From: Anaeramoeba flamelloides
Taxonomy: Eukaryota; Metamonada; Anaeramoebidae
Reading direction: 5' to 3'
Assembly (NCBI GenBank): GCA_027625915.1
Contig: JANTQA010000063.1
Coordinates: 2,232,001-2,296,000, forward strand
DNA: 64,000 bases
In this document: piece by piece, positions 1-10,882 of the stretch
Position numbering within the stretch: position 1 is the first letter of the stretch
How the letters are laid out: every line of letters begins with the position of its first letter
Program-made: the position numbers and the translations under genes
The notes under the pieces: model-generated
What the model was told of the DNA's origin: nothing
Database searches by the model: none
What the model saw: the letters and a program-made list of their open reading frames with translations, nothing else

Positions 1-19
1 CATCCCGAAATCCAACTTC

Positions 20-853
20 ATGAAGTTTCTTAATCGTCCCAATACGGCAATTGTATTAAAATCTTTTTCAACCAAAATACAAGTTCCGAAAAAGCCAAGC
101 AATCAAAAAGGCCGTTTTCGCCAGAATTATAGATGTAGAGCAATTGGGGTGAAGCAGGACATTTGTATTAAGTCAGATATCAAATTATATGGAAGTCTTA
201 AACAAAAAAAGAAAGTTGCGTTTGATGAAAGTATAAAGTATTACTTAAGTTCCTCATTGGCAAAAATATTTAACTCTATGGGTGTCCCAATGGCAATAAA
301 TTTTCAAACTGTAAATATTGTTCATTTTGTTAATAGACAAGCAGACAATTTTTATGTATGCGAACCATTTATTGAAAATTATCGTGCTTATGGCAAATGT
401 GAACCAAACCGAAATAAAAAATGGAAAAGAGATGATCCACTATATGAAATTTCAGAAACCTTTAGTCATTGGGTTTATTATTATACTCAACAAAAAATGT
501 TAATTGATGTGAAAAAATGCGTTAACTGGTTTTTAAGCGATCCAGTTATTCACTTTGCGAATGGTAAAAAAATTGGCAAATATAGCCAAGGTTTACAAGG
601 AATTGAAAACTTTTTTGAAAGACATGTGTGCAATTCCCTGTGTAAAAAATTGCATTTAAAAGTACATAGTCTTTCAATAAAAAGCAATAATAATAATATT
701 GTAAAAATTCCCAATTACAAGAAATTTAATATTTTTTGTTCAAATGATTTTTGTGGTTCCAAAATTGTAATTAGTCAAAACAAATATAACCCAAAAACGC
801 GATACATTTGTAAGAAATGTAAAAAGTCTCAGACAAAGCCTTTATTTCTTTGA
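20..853 (+). CDS. Alpha-type (MHCK/eEF2K/TRPM7 class) atypical protein kinase, possibly 5'-partial
   Basis: The 277-residue product matches the alpha-kinase fold. A G-x-x-R-x-x-Y strand lies near residues 31-37, a candidate ATP lysine is K51, and SSSLAKIFNSM (78-88) resembles the family's A-x-x-F-N helix. FSHW (148-151), catalytic D163, the LSDPVIH stretch with D174, a glycine loop (GLQGI, 191-195) and the zinc signature HVCNSLC (202-208) follow in the usual order. The family's D-x-Q-G motif reads DVKK, so the metal-binding glutamine is lysine. A C-terminal zinc ribbon is likely (C240, C245, C264, C267). Alpha-kinases phosphorylate Ser/Thr in targets such as myosin heavy chain or eEF2; the target here is unknown. 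The frame stays open upstream of the ATG to the window edge, so an earlier start or exon is possible. Family call is confident; activity is uncertain. Confidence 0.8.
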   Translation: MKFLNRPNTAIVLKSFSTKIQVPKKPSNQKGRFRQNYRCRAIGVKQDICIKSDIKLYGSLKQKKKVAFDESIKYYLSSSLAKIFNSMGVPMAINFQTVNIVHFVNRQADNFYVCEPFIENYRAYGKCEPNRNKKWKRDDPLYEISETFSHWVYYYTQQKMLIDVKKCVNWFLSDPVIHFANGKKIGKYSQGLQGIENFFERHVCNSLCKKLHLKVHSLSIKSNNNNIVKIPNYKKFNIFCSNDFCGSKIVISQNKYNPKTRYICKKCKKSQTKPLFL

Positions 854-1089
854 AATTTACAACAGAAAAACTAATAAAAAAAAAAAAAAAATCAAAAATA
901 ATAATAGTTTATTTGTATATAACAAACTATGATCTTTGATCTTTGATTTTCTTTTGTGAATTTGATACCTTTTAATTTTTTGATGTATTAATATAGTACC
1001 CTATACACAATAACATCCTTGATTCAATTATATTTTATCAGGTTTAAAATAATATTGATATTTTAATAAATTTATTTTCTTATTTGTAT

Positions 1090-1650
1090 TTAAGGTTTAC
1101 AATCCCTGAAATTTGAAAAGAGATCATCTTGTGTTAAGGATAGTGACTTGTAAATTTGGTTCTTAGCTGATTGATCTTGGATTTGGTATGGGTTTTATAA
1201 GTGGTTCAAAAAGGCAATTTTTGACAATTTATTTTTTAATTTTCCGAAATCAGAAATGACGAGTATAAGATTAAAATGCTGGAACATAAGTAATAATAAA
1301 ATGCGGTTTTTGGGTTGTTGGTTGAAATTTTTAAATAGGTTTGGTTTTATTTGGTGCTTTTAAAAAAAAATTTTTTTTCATTAAGTTAATTGACAAAAAA
1401 GGATTTGAAAATTTTCTTCTACAACCCAAAAATTTAAATTTATTCTTAAACACCTACCAATCTATTAATCTTACACTCTTCAATTCGGATTTCGGAAAAA
1501 AAAAAAGAAATTGTCAAAAATTGCCGTTTTGAACCACTTATAAAACCCATACCAAATCCAAGATCAATCGGCTAAGAACCAAATTTACAAGTCACTATCC
1601 TCAACGTAAGATAATCTTTTTTTTCAAATTTCAGGGATTGTAAACCTTAA
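1090..1650. mobile_element. Family D fold-back element, copy 1 (TTAA at both ends)
   Basis: A long inverted repeat. The left arm starts TTAAGGTTTACAATCCCTGA at 1090 and its near-identical reverse complement ends at 1650. Each arm is about 235 bp, around an A/T-rich centre near 1340-1420. Both outer ends are TTAA, the target used by piggyBac elements, but the palindrome itself produces this symmetry and AT-rich DNA gives TTAA often. No transposase is encoded. A single-arm relative lies at 25160-25413. Confidence 0.8.
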
Positions 1651-2725
1651 TCCAGATGTTAATTAAAATAAAATGTTTCAAATATAGTTGTTCCAAGATT
1701 ACCATGAAATTTTTTTCGATATCAAATTTTGATACTGATCGATATTTTTAAATCTTAGAGTATTAGGATAAGAAAGTTTGTTTTGCATTTATTTTTTCTT
1801 AAATAGGTTGATATGAACCTTAATCATCGGTTGTGAAAGAAAAGATTTTATGTTTTTAAGAGTAAATTTTATGTATTTTCTCAGAGAATATTTGATGTTT
1901 ATAGTCATTTTACGTTATTGAAAAAGTCTTTTTGAAAATCAATAAAAATTCTTAAATATTAGTTCCTTTAAAAACAATTTTTTTATTTTCAATAAAATTA
2001 TTCTTTTCCTCTTTTTGAGCTTTATAAATATCAAACAGTTTTAAAATATGATATTGAAAAAAAAATTAGTGTAGGGTTAGAAAGTCAGTAATTCAAAGAT
2101 AAATAAATTAGATAATTATTTTTTTTTTTTTTATGGTGAATAAAATAATAAGAATTGTTTTTTTATTTTTGAAGAAGTGTAAATTACACTCTAGATTCAA
2201 TTTACTTGAATTTTCGTTCTAGAAATTTAAACGTGAAATCATAGATTACATGATTGTTCAAGGGGAAGACATACCCAATTTTTTTTTATGTTTAAAAAGC
2301 AAAAGCCAAAAATTGAAAAGAAAAAAGCAAAAAGTAAAAAATGAAACAGAAAAAAGAAAAAAAGAAATTTAAAAAGGGTTTATTAGAAACAATTGGTAAA
2401 AAATCAAAAAAAAATGCTATCTTTATTTAAGGACTCCAAAAATCAGTCATGATACTTTTTTTTTATTTAGTAATTTGATAATTGATCATGAATGTTCATT
2501 CGGGGATCATTTTTTAATTATTGTAAATACTTTTTTTTTTTTTTTTTTACCTTTCTTGTTATATTTTAATTACGTATTTATAAATAATAAAATAATAAAA
2601 ATTAATTTGTTTTTATCTTAAAAAAGATTCAAAGATATTTTATAGATAATTTTATTGAATTTTCACAGATAAAAATATCTCATTTTTTATAACTTTTGAA
2701 CTATTTATTTAAAACTTTTTTTAAA
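1651..2725. other. Intergenic, no gene recognised
   Basis: AT-rich sequence with many A and T runs. A short segment around 2167-2190 containing GTGTAAATTACACTCT recurs in reverse complement near 28440-28470 and partly near 15170, so it is probably the end of an old repeat. No exon with recognisable protein similarity was found on either strand. Confidence 0.5.
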
Positions 2726-3127
2726 ATAAACTCTTTTTCAAAAATTGTGACTCATCTGAAATAATAAATTGAAAAAAAAAAATTATCCTTTAGTATTCAA
2801 AAACAATTAATAACTAAATAAGATATTTAATTCTCATTTAAGTCATTCTAAATCTATAAAAGCCTGATATATTAAAAATTAAAAAAAATAAAACCAAAAA
2901 CTAAAAAAAAGTGAGTAACAATTTTTGAAATGAGCATTACCGATTTTTTATTACTGAACTTTCACTGAAAAAAGTAGAACAACAAGATTTTTTATGAATA
3001 ATTAAATCCATTTTAAAAAGACATTACATAGTCGAAATTTTCTTAGTGATTATTTGTCTTTTTCGAAGATCTCTTTTTTTTTTCCACATGATCTTTTTAA
3101 AAAAAAAAAAAAAAGAAAAAAAAAAAG

Positions 3128-3165
<38 letters not shown>

Positions 3166-3290
3166 AAAAGAAAAACAAAATAAAAACAAAAATTTGAAAA
3201 ATATTTTTTGTAAAGAATACTGGAATAAACCTTCAAAACAACTCCCACTAACATTATAAAGTGAGTCAAAATTTATGAAAAATAGTTTAT
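2726..3290 (+). mobile_element. Family A non-autonomous TIR DNA transposon, copy 1
   Basis: About 565 bp with terminal inverted repeats. The left end reads ATAAACTCTTTTTCAAAAAT followed by TGTGACTCA, and the right end in reverse complement reads ATAAACTATTTTTCATAAAT followed by TTTGACTCAC. The interior holds a long A-rich tract near 3100-3170. It aligns to 32574-33180 in the same orientation and to 13291-13870 in reverse. No coding capacity is seen. Confidence 0.75.
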
Positions 3291-4221
3291 TATACCATAC
3301 TTGAACTTAAAAATGTAAAATGTTGTATCTAGATAATAAAATCAAAAACTATATTTTCTTCATCTTTCCCATCTTGAAAAATCATAATTTTGTGAAATTT
3401 AAAAAATATTATAGTTCAGTAAAATAATTCTCTTAAATAAGTCCAAAAGTTTGATTTATCATTTTTCTTTCTATTCTGAATCAATTTTTTAAAAATCTGC
3501 AATTAGATTAAATTGTGATATTTTATTAGATAAGAAATTAAAAGATAAATCATGATATTTGTCTTCATACCAGTATTAAAAATTAATCCTAATTAAATAT
3601 TTTATAATTTTTCAAGTAAATTTTAACATATTTTCAAATTAGAAAAAGAATAATTAGATTATTAAATGGATCTTGATAAAAAAACCATCAATTTTTAAAA
3701 ATGAACAAAAAGAATTAAAATAAGCCAGTGATCTGAACAAAAGATATTTTTTCTTTTTTTTATATGATTTATTTGTCAGATTGATTGAACATTTACATCG
3801 ACAATACTTTATATTTTTGGAATAATCCTTGAACTCTAACTTTGTATTATAATAGATTTCTAACAATAAAAATACACAGGATAATGGATACTGTTAAATA
3901 CATTTTATCTTTTAAATTATCATTGGTTATCTCGTTTTCATTACTCACTCATTGTTTAAAAACAGTAGCTCAATTTCAAAATATTTCACAAAAAGGATTA
4001 ATAAAATGAACGATCTTAAGATTTGTTTATGATCTCGATTATTTTCCATTTTTTTTTTTTTATTGATAAAAGTAAATATTGTTCCTTTTAAATTTTAGAG
4101 TAAGTTCAATAAAAATAATACTCTTATACCAGGAGTCAATATTTTCACTTTTTATTTAATTTACAATTAGATCAGTAAACTGTATTGTTTATTTCTGTTG
4201 TGAGTTAGGTTTGTTTTTTAT
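3291..4221. other. Intergenic, no gene recognised
   Basis: AT-rich sequence with no recognisable exon, RNA gene or long repeat on either strand. Confidence 0.5.
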
Positions 4222-4435
4222 TATTTAAAGTACTTGATGGAAAATAATTTCTTAATTTTTATTAAAACATAAAATAAAATTTCAACAATAGAATGTTGAG
4301 ATAGGAATAAAAAAGTTAAACCATCTACCAAATACAAATAGATAAGGCAATTCAACCTAACATACTATTGTGGCATTTTATTTTATCTTTGAAATAAAAA
4401 TGAATAAATTATTTTCCATCAAGTACTTTAAATAC
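4222..4435. repeat. Short fold-back element with 28-29 bp perfect terminal inverted repeat
   Basis: TATTTAAAGTACTTGATGGA opens the left arm at 4222, and the exact reverse complement of 28-29 bases closes the element near 4435. The interior of about 155 bp is not palindromic. No coding capacity. MITE-like in layout, but a single copy here. Confidence 0.65.
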
Positions 4436-4954
4436 TAAAAAGCAACTATGCACAGCAAAAGTCAAAAATGTTGTTTTCTAATCTTCTTTGAAAAATATGA
4501 AAAAGTGAAAATTTTGAGCTTATGGTAGCTACTCCCTTAATTACGAAATTGAGAATCATCTGAAAAATGCCTATTTTTTTTTTTTTCACCTTATTTCTTA
4601 CCATTATGATAAAATATAAAAACAAAAGCAGAGAAAGGCAATTTTATAGAATTTAAATGTGATCATGATAAAATTGTATTTGAAAACAAAATTATTTGGA
4701 ATATGCAATTAGTGTTAGAGGCGCAATATAAAAAACTATCGATCAATTTTTAAAAAAGAAAAGAAAAATAAAAAAAAGGTTCTTCTTGTTCTAGTTTCTT
4801 TCGATTTTTAAAAAAACAAAAGATCTTTTATTATTTTAGTTTTGTTGTTTATAAGTTTGTATTAAAGAAAATTCTTTAAGGTAATTTTGTGACTTCAAGT
4901 AATTCTAAAGAGGGGTGCCTATTTTGTTATTGGAGATCAAAAAAAAAAAAAGAA
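4436..4954. other. Intergenic, 3' side of the eL38 gene
   Basis: No recognised gene. A 30-40 codon open stretch near 4650-4755 follows an acceptor-like TATAG, but it resembles no known family and could be chance in such AT-rich DNA. Confidence 0.4.
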
Positions 4955-5287
4955 TTATTTTTTGAAAAGTGGTCCTCTTTTTTCAAGTTCAATTGGAAGA
5001 CCATCTTGTAATTTTTTAGCTTTGTCTTCGTCATAAATTTTGAAGGTATAAAGGTATTTGCTTCCTCTAAGTTTGAATTTTCGACCATTTTCACCAAGTT
5101 TTTTAACAACAACATCTTTAATATAATAAAAAAAAAAAATAAAAAAGAAAAACAAAGCAAAAAAAGTAAAACCAGAAAATTAAAAAAAAAAAAAACAATG
5201 GGATCTTTAAACAAAAGGTTAATTACATTTCATGTCTTCTTTTTTGCTTAGTTTCATAAATTCTTTGATGTGTTTAACTTCTTTTGG
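4955..5287 (-). CDS. RPL38: Large-subunit ribosomal protein eL38 (two exons seen; initiator exon uncertain)
   Basis: Two minus-strand exons join into the eL38 pattern. Exon 5287-5227 encodes PKEVKHIKEFMKLSKKEDMK, matching the family N-terminus (M-P-R-K-I-E-E-I-K-D-F). After a 111 bp intron (5226-5116, GTAATT...AAAG), exon 5115-4955 begins by completing a split TAT codon and carries FKLRGSKYLYTF and the later DKAKKL, the most conserved block of eL38. The product is about 74 residues, slightly longer than the usual 69-70, with a GPLFKK tail. eL38 is a small protein of the 60S subunit. The frame is closed just upstream of 5287, so the ATG must be on a separate exon; ATG|GT sites at 5385-5383 and 5602-5600 are candidates. 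Such a split after ATG is common in ribosomal protein genes. Confidence 0.85.
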
Positions 5288-7938
5288 CTGTGTTATTATT
5301 AAAAGGAATCAAAAAGAAAAGTAAGCAAGAATTAGGATGTTGGTGTTTAATTGAAAAAAGGAAACAAAAAGACAATTCAAACCATATTTTATGAATTATT
5401 AAACTAAAAGGATCTTTTGAGAAAAAATGATTTTCTTTGAGAATCAAGATCAGTCAAAATAAAAATCCCTTGTTATTGAGTAATTTGTTGACTGTTTATA
5501 AAAGCTATTTCAAGATTAAAAAAAGAAAAAGGAATTTTCATTTGGAACTTTCTTGAAAAAAAAAAGATTTGATTATAATAATATTTAAGGGAGAGATACC
5601 ATTCATAAATAGCAACAAATTTTAAATTGATGGGTAATTAATTCAGAGGGTTGAATTGTTCTTTTAAGTTATTGACTGATAAACCCAAAAAACCTTAACA
5701 TATTTTTTATTCAATTTCCTTTTTTTTTTAATCTTGCCAACTCTACTCCTATGAAAGTAAGTACATTTTTCAAATTTGGGTGCAACCATTTATGTGAAAC
5801 TTAATCCTTCAAATCATTCCTTTAACCAAATACATTGATATTTTAATAAATACAAGAGTGGAATATATCCTAATAAAATATATCTTCATACCAACTAAAA
5901 AATGGAAATCAAAAAATGAAAAAAAAGATTGATCAAGAAAAAAAATATATAAAAATCATTTATTTCTTGATCTTATCTCTAAATTTTGATATAATTAAGT
6001 ATTCTTGATTTGGTTTTATTTTTAATTCTTTATGAAAATAGTTTTTTTTGTGAAATTATTGAGAAAAAAATTGCTTTTTATTTCTAAAGAATTTCCAAAA
6101 TGAATTTTAAAATATTATTTTCATTTAATTCATCTAATTCTTGTTTTAGATCAGTAAAATAGGATATCTTTGAAATACCTGTTGAGAAATGAAGATTTGT
6201 TGGTGTAATGGTTTGATTGAATAATTATTTATTTTCCATTTAAATGAAAACTCAAAATAATTTTGAATCTGATAAAAGTTTTTTCTAAATTTTGATTTGA
6301 TTTTGGTTTAATCCTTAGTAAATATTTTTTGATTCCAAAAATTCAGTCCCTTTATTTTAATATTTGATATAGTTATTCTTTTTTTGATTTTTTTAGATAT
6401 AAAATATTTGAAAAAAGAATTTTGAAAACAAATTTGTAAAACAAATGTTTTGTAAAATAAAAAAAATAGTAATGGGGTGAAAATACAAGGTAATAAATTT
6501 TTGAATTCATCCGGATTAAGAAGTTAAAGAAAATAAATATACGAAAATAAGCTTTGGTTAAAGTATTTTTGTATTCATTCATTGATTTCAACAAATTTAT
6601 TTGGAAAGGTGATTTTTCGTATTTGGTCTTCTAAAAGTAAATATTTGTTTTAAATATAAACCTTACTGGTATACTTTTTTTTTTTATAATTTGATTGATT
6701 TCGTTCATTGGTATAAACACATTTCTCTATCAAAAACAAAATTATATTAAAAAAAAAAAAATTATTATAAAATGTTCAAAAAATCGAAAAAGTGAAAATT
6801 CAACTCTGAATTACTTTGGTTTCATTTTCTTTTCAGAAATATTTAAATAATTTTGTGTTATTTCCAAAGTTAAAATATCCAATGGCACTCAAAAAATATT
6901 TTTCAGTAATGTTCAGACAATTTAAAGTTTTAAAAATGGTAAAATGTATCTTACTTCCTTAAAAATAATTATTTCTAAGAACATACCTATATCCAAATGA
7001 TCAAAAAAAGTCTAAATTTACATAAATGAAATGTTTTTTTTAATAAAATTGAGTAAACATTGTAAAACAATGTAGTTTTCCCCAAAGTCATTAAAAAAAA
7101 TTATAAATTTGATTTTTTTTTTATTTTTTTAGTTATTTAGTTAAGTTGAAATTAATCCCAATATTCGAGTTGTAAGGCTTTTTTTTTAATTTGAAAGAAA
7201 CAAGAAAAATTAAGGATATTCCTCATTTATTTTTATTTCTGGAAATGGTGATAGGTTTTCTTTATTTTACCGTTTCATTTTGAGAATATATTGCTTTTTG
7301 GAATCAAAAATAAAAATTACAAAAAATCAATTTTACCTATTTCAGAATTTCAAATAATCAAGTAAAATCTTTGATATATCTTGGTTCGTGTAAATTATGA
7401 TAAAATTAGATACTATATGGTACTCTACTGTACTTGATCTTTACTTGTCATATTTTTTCAATTTTTTGTTCTAACTTTGTCGAAAGGATTATTATTATTA
7501 TTTTTATTGTTAATCGTTGGTTAAGAGAAATATGAAATCTTTTTTTTTGAATAATATCAAAGTCATTATTCTTTAGGTTTATTATTATTATTGTTTATTT
7601 GGAAATCAATTTATCCTAGAATAATCAATAAAAGTTATGGAAACATGGAGCAAATCGAAATTTTGATCTATAAAAGGAGGTATAAAATGTAATAATTTAA
7701 ATATGTTAATAAGAATCCTAAAACTGGTATAGAATGGTTCTAGATTTGATATAAACTCTATTTCAGTCAAAATGACGTCGTTTTTCCAAATATCAATTAT
7801 TTTATATCATTTTACCTTGAAGATTAAATAAGAAATAAGTAGTATAATATACAACTAATAAAAGTTCTTATCAGTATGAAAGAAAATTAATAATTTAATA
7901 TATTTTCTGAAAATTATCAAATACTAATTCAGAACTAA
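5288..7938. other. Intergenic, includes probable eL38 promoter; no other gene recognised
   Basis: The first few hundred bases must hold the eL38 start exon and promoter, which I cannot fix. Elsewhere two short open stretches with fair splice sites (minus strand near 6181-6088, plus strand near 6836-6940) resemble exons, but at about 30 codons each they are within chance for this base composition. A fragment of the family B terminus occurs near 7748-7775. Confidence 0.4.
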
Positions 7939-8285
7939 AATATTTTTCAGTTAAAGGGATCCTGTTGTGATGGGTAAAATATATGTGTTTAAAGGGTTTG
8001 CATTGATATTAGAAGAAAAATTTTATTGTAAATATCACTATATCTTATTCAAAATTTACTCTATTTTTTGAGATAAAATTTTTCAATTTGATCCTTGATT
8101 TTTGGAATTTCTATTTGAATATTAGAACCTTAAGTACCCAATACCAGATTTGTTTTGTGGTTGTTTGTAAGTTTTTTGATCAGTTGATGTGAAGTCTTCA
8201 ATAATAAAAAAAAACAAATTTTTTTTTTTAGAAACATAATTTAAACTTTTCTCTATACTTTATTTTAACAACAGGTATTCAATAA
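7939..8285 (+). mobile_element. Family B fragment followed by family J fragment
   Basis: TATTTTTCAGTTAAAGGGAT at about 7941 and the following 90 bases match the left part of family B (12590-13290). From about 8055 to 8285 the sequence instead matches the 3' half of repeat J at 57547-58020 and 59336-59820, including AGAACCTTAAG and the segment leading into TTTATTTTAACAACAGG. The two fragments abut each other upstream of the REEP gene. Confidence 0.55.
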
Positions 8286-8454
8286 CATTATGAATTTCAT
8301 TGTAAAATTAATTTCTAAATCATAATATGGATTCTTTTCCTTTTCAGGTATTTTTTTCGCTCCTTTAATTAGAATTAAAAATATTTACGTTAAAATCTGA
8401 AAAACTAACACATTTTTATTCTTTTTGACTTTTGAGAATCTTTTGTGATCATTG

Positions 8455-10704
8455 ATGGGGTTTTTCATATGTTTCAGACAAATTCTTTCCAGTGTTCTTG
8501 TCAGGGTCTTTGGGATTGTGGTTCCTATGCTATTTACTTTGAAGACCCTCAGCAAGGGTACAAAAAATGTAACAAAATTATCAAAGGAGCTTCTTGTTTA
8601 TTGGTTAAGTTTTGGGTTTTATTTATTACTTGAAATGTTAACAGACTGGCTTTTATTTTGGTTTCCATTTTATTGGGAATTAAAGGTTGTTGGTATTGTT
8701 TTAATTTTGATTCCAAAATTTAAAGTAAAATTCTTTTCTTTTTCTTTTAAGGATTCTTTTGAAAACAACGTTTGGTCTTACTTATTTCTGCCACCTACCT
8801 TTTCTCTCTCTAATTCTCTTTCTTCTTTGTAGATCTCCAGCATAATTTATTCGTTTTTAAATCTCTTTGTCACAGCAATTGAAAAAAAAATTGATTATCC
8901 GTTAGAAAAGATATGCCAATCAATCTTTCAGTCAATAGGAAGATTTTTTGGGTTTGTTCTTTCCAAATTAATTGTTTTTATGCTTCTGAATCCTTATCAT
9001 TTGACAAAAAAAGCTGATTTGGTTTCAAAGAAAAAAAAACTTAAGGTGGGAAAGACACAACAAAAGAGGAATCAAAAAAAGGTACCAAAGCCTTCACCCT
9101 CAAAAGAAGAGCAACGAACAATTAAAAGTTTTGATGGTAGTCAAGAAAAGAAAGATTCCGATCTGATCAAAATCAGCACTCCTAAAGAAGAAAAAAAAAT
9201 TATGATTGATAAATCCCATTCAAAGTTGGAAACCACCGATTTAAAAACAAGAACAAATGTAAAACCACAACAATTAGAAAGTTCTTTTAACGTGAAGAAA
9301 ACAATTGATCAAGTCACAAACGATGAAAGGCAATTAACGCAAAGCAAAAAAAAAGAAAACAAAAAAGATGAAAAAGAAAAAGAAAACAAAACAAAGGAGA
9401 CTGTCAATTCCGAAAGGGATTTAACCAATAAAGAAAAAGAGATGGAAAAAAAAAGAGATCTTGAATTAAAAAATAAGGAATTAGAAGAAAACTGTATTAA
9501 CAATCTCTCTCAAACCAAGAACAAAGAGTTACATCATGAAAAAATTTATGTTCCAAGTAAAAAGCGACAACAAGAAGAAAAGGAAGAAGAGAAACAAAAG
9601 AACGTAGTAGAGATAGAAGATAAAAAGGATCTTGAAACAAATATTTCTCAAAGCAACAATTTATTAAAGTCTAATTTTGGTGACGAAAATATTGAAAACC
9701 CACCAAAGAATCAAGACAATCCTCAATATTTTGTTACTCAAGATGATCTCAAAAACGAAGCACAACCCCAACAAATAACAATGGAACAACCAAACAATTC
9801 CAACAAAACACATAAACACAAAGAAGGATCCGATAAAAATGAGACAATTTTTCAAGTTGAAGCAAAGGAATCAGTAGAAGATTCACAAGAAGAAACTGAA
9901 AACGAATCTTTGAAAATACCAGAAGAAGTAACAGAAGAACAAACCAAAAACAAACCTTTAAAAGTACCAGTAGAAGAATCGAAAGAAGAATCAGAAGAAG
10001 ATTCGGTAGAAAAAGAAACAGAAGAAGAATCAGAAGAAGAAACCGAAGAAGAATCAGAAGAAGAGTCGGTAGAAGAAACCGAAGAAGAATCAGAAGAAGA
10101 ATCAGAAGAAATTTTAGAAGAATATTCTGTAGAAGAAGAAACAGAAGAAGAATTAGAAGAATACTCCGGAGAAGAATCAGAAGAATATTCTGATGACTCA
10201 GAGAGGGATTCTGAATTGGAATCGGAGGGATCAGAAGAAGAATCAGAAGAGGAGTCCACAATGGAAACAGAAGAAAAAACAGACAATATATCGGAAAATG
10301 AATCAGAGGACGAATCCGAAGAAGGATTTAGTGTTTTTTCAAACCACGGGCAAACACAATCCCCTTCAGAAAAATTTAATAAAAAACATACCAAGAGAAA
10401 CTTTGTGAATAAGATTATTACCACCAAAAAGAAAAAAAAATTAATTTCTCAAAAAGGTGATCATTTATCCAATAAAAACAAAAAAAATAAGCAACAGGGC
10501 TTATTAAACTCATCAAAACAAAACGATAAAGAATTATCTTCAAATTATGAAAATCTGGATCCCAACATAATTCCTGATCAATATCTAAACCAAAATGAGA
10601 TTAAAAAGCAATCAAAAAACATTATTAAAAATTTTTATAAAAATGGGAAAAAATATAAAATTGTTTATACCACCTTACACAAATATCAGGAAAATTACAA
10701 TTAG
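8455..10704 (+). CDS. REEP/HVA22/Yop1 (TB2/DP1) ER membrane-shaping protein with long charged, acidic tail
   Basis: Exon 1 (8455-8724) encodes 90 residues. An intron of 108 bp (8725-8832, GTAAAA...TTTGTAG, phase 0) is removed, and exon 2 runs to the TAG at 10704, giving 713 residues. Residues about 10-125 match the HVA22 domain: VFGIVVPMLFTLKTL, then ELLVYWLSFGFYLLLEML, LFWFPFYWELK and, across the splice, LIPKFK|ISSIIYSFL. These hairpin segments in the family sit in the ER membrane and help curve tubules. The tail of roughly 570 residues is very hydrophilic: lysine/glutamate-rich to about 430, then an acidic EESEEE/EETEEE repeat to about 586, then a basic C-terminus. Usual family members are 130-250 residues, so the tail is the oddity. 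The tail looks disordered or coiled-coil and could bind partners. ATG 8455 was chosen because MGFF opens many HVA22 proteins; an upstream exon is not excluded. Confidence 0.82.
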
Positions 10705-10810
10705 TCTTATTGTTTGAAAAATTTGTGAAATGTCTTTAAAAAAATATTTCCTTCAATTTTGTTTATATATCATTCTGATAAGACTTTTTAATATTTAATA
10801 ATTTTAATAT

Positions 10811-10882
10811 CATATATACACACAAACACATACACACAAACACGCATACACGCATGCACACGCTGGCATATATATGCATATA
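10811..10882. repeat. (CA)n/(TA)n microsatellite, imperfect
   Basis: Alternating purine-pyrimidine run with CACA, CATA and CGCA units, ending in ATATATGCATAT, about 100 bp past the REEP stop codon. Confidence 0.8.

Noticed and set aside
3024-3269. Phe-rich minus-strand open frame
   Set aside because: Produced by the poly-A tract inside family A copy 1.
4449-4755. Two exon-like stretches (near 4457-4530 and 4653-4757)
   Set aside because: Splice-like borders exist, but the peptides match nothing known and 25-35 open codons are common at this base composition.
6088-6181. Minus-strand stretch with good acceptor and peptide YFTDLKQELDELNENN
   Set aside because: It looks like a terminal exon but is only 31 codons, with no identifiable upstream exon or family. 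Worth checking against RNA data, not supportable now.
6836-6940. Plus-strand stretch after TTTTCTTTTCAG encoding FPKLKYPMALKKYF
   Set aside because: Good acceptor and a GTAAAA donor, but about 34 open codons are expected by chance and no partner exon was found.
9749-10427. Long minus-strand open frames rich in Leu or Ser
   Set aside because: Antisense shadows of the acidic repeat of the REEP-type gene.
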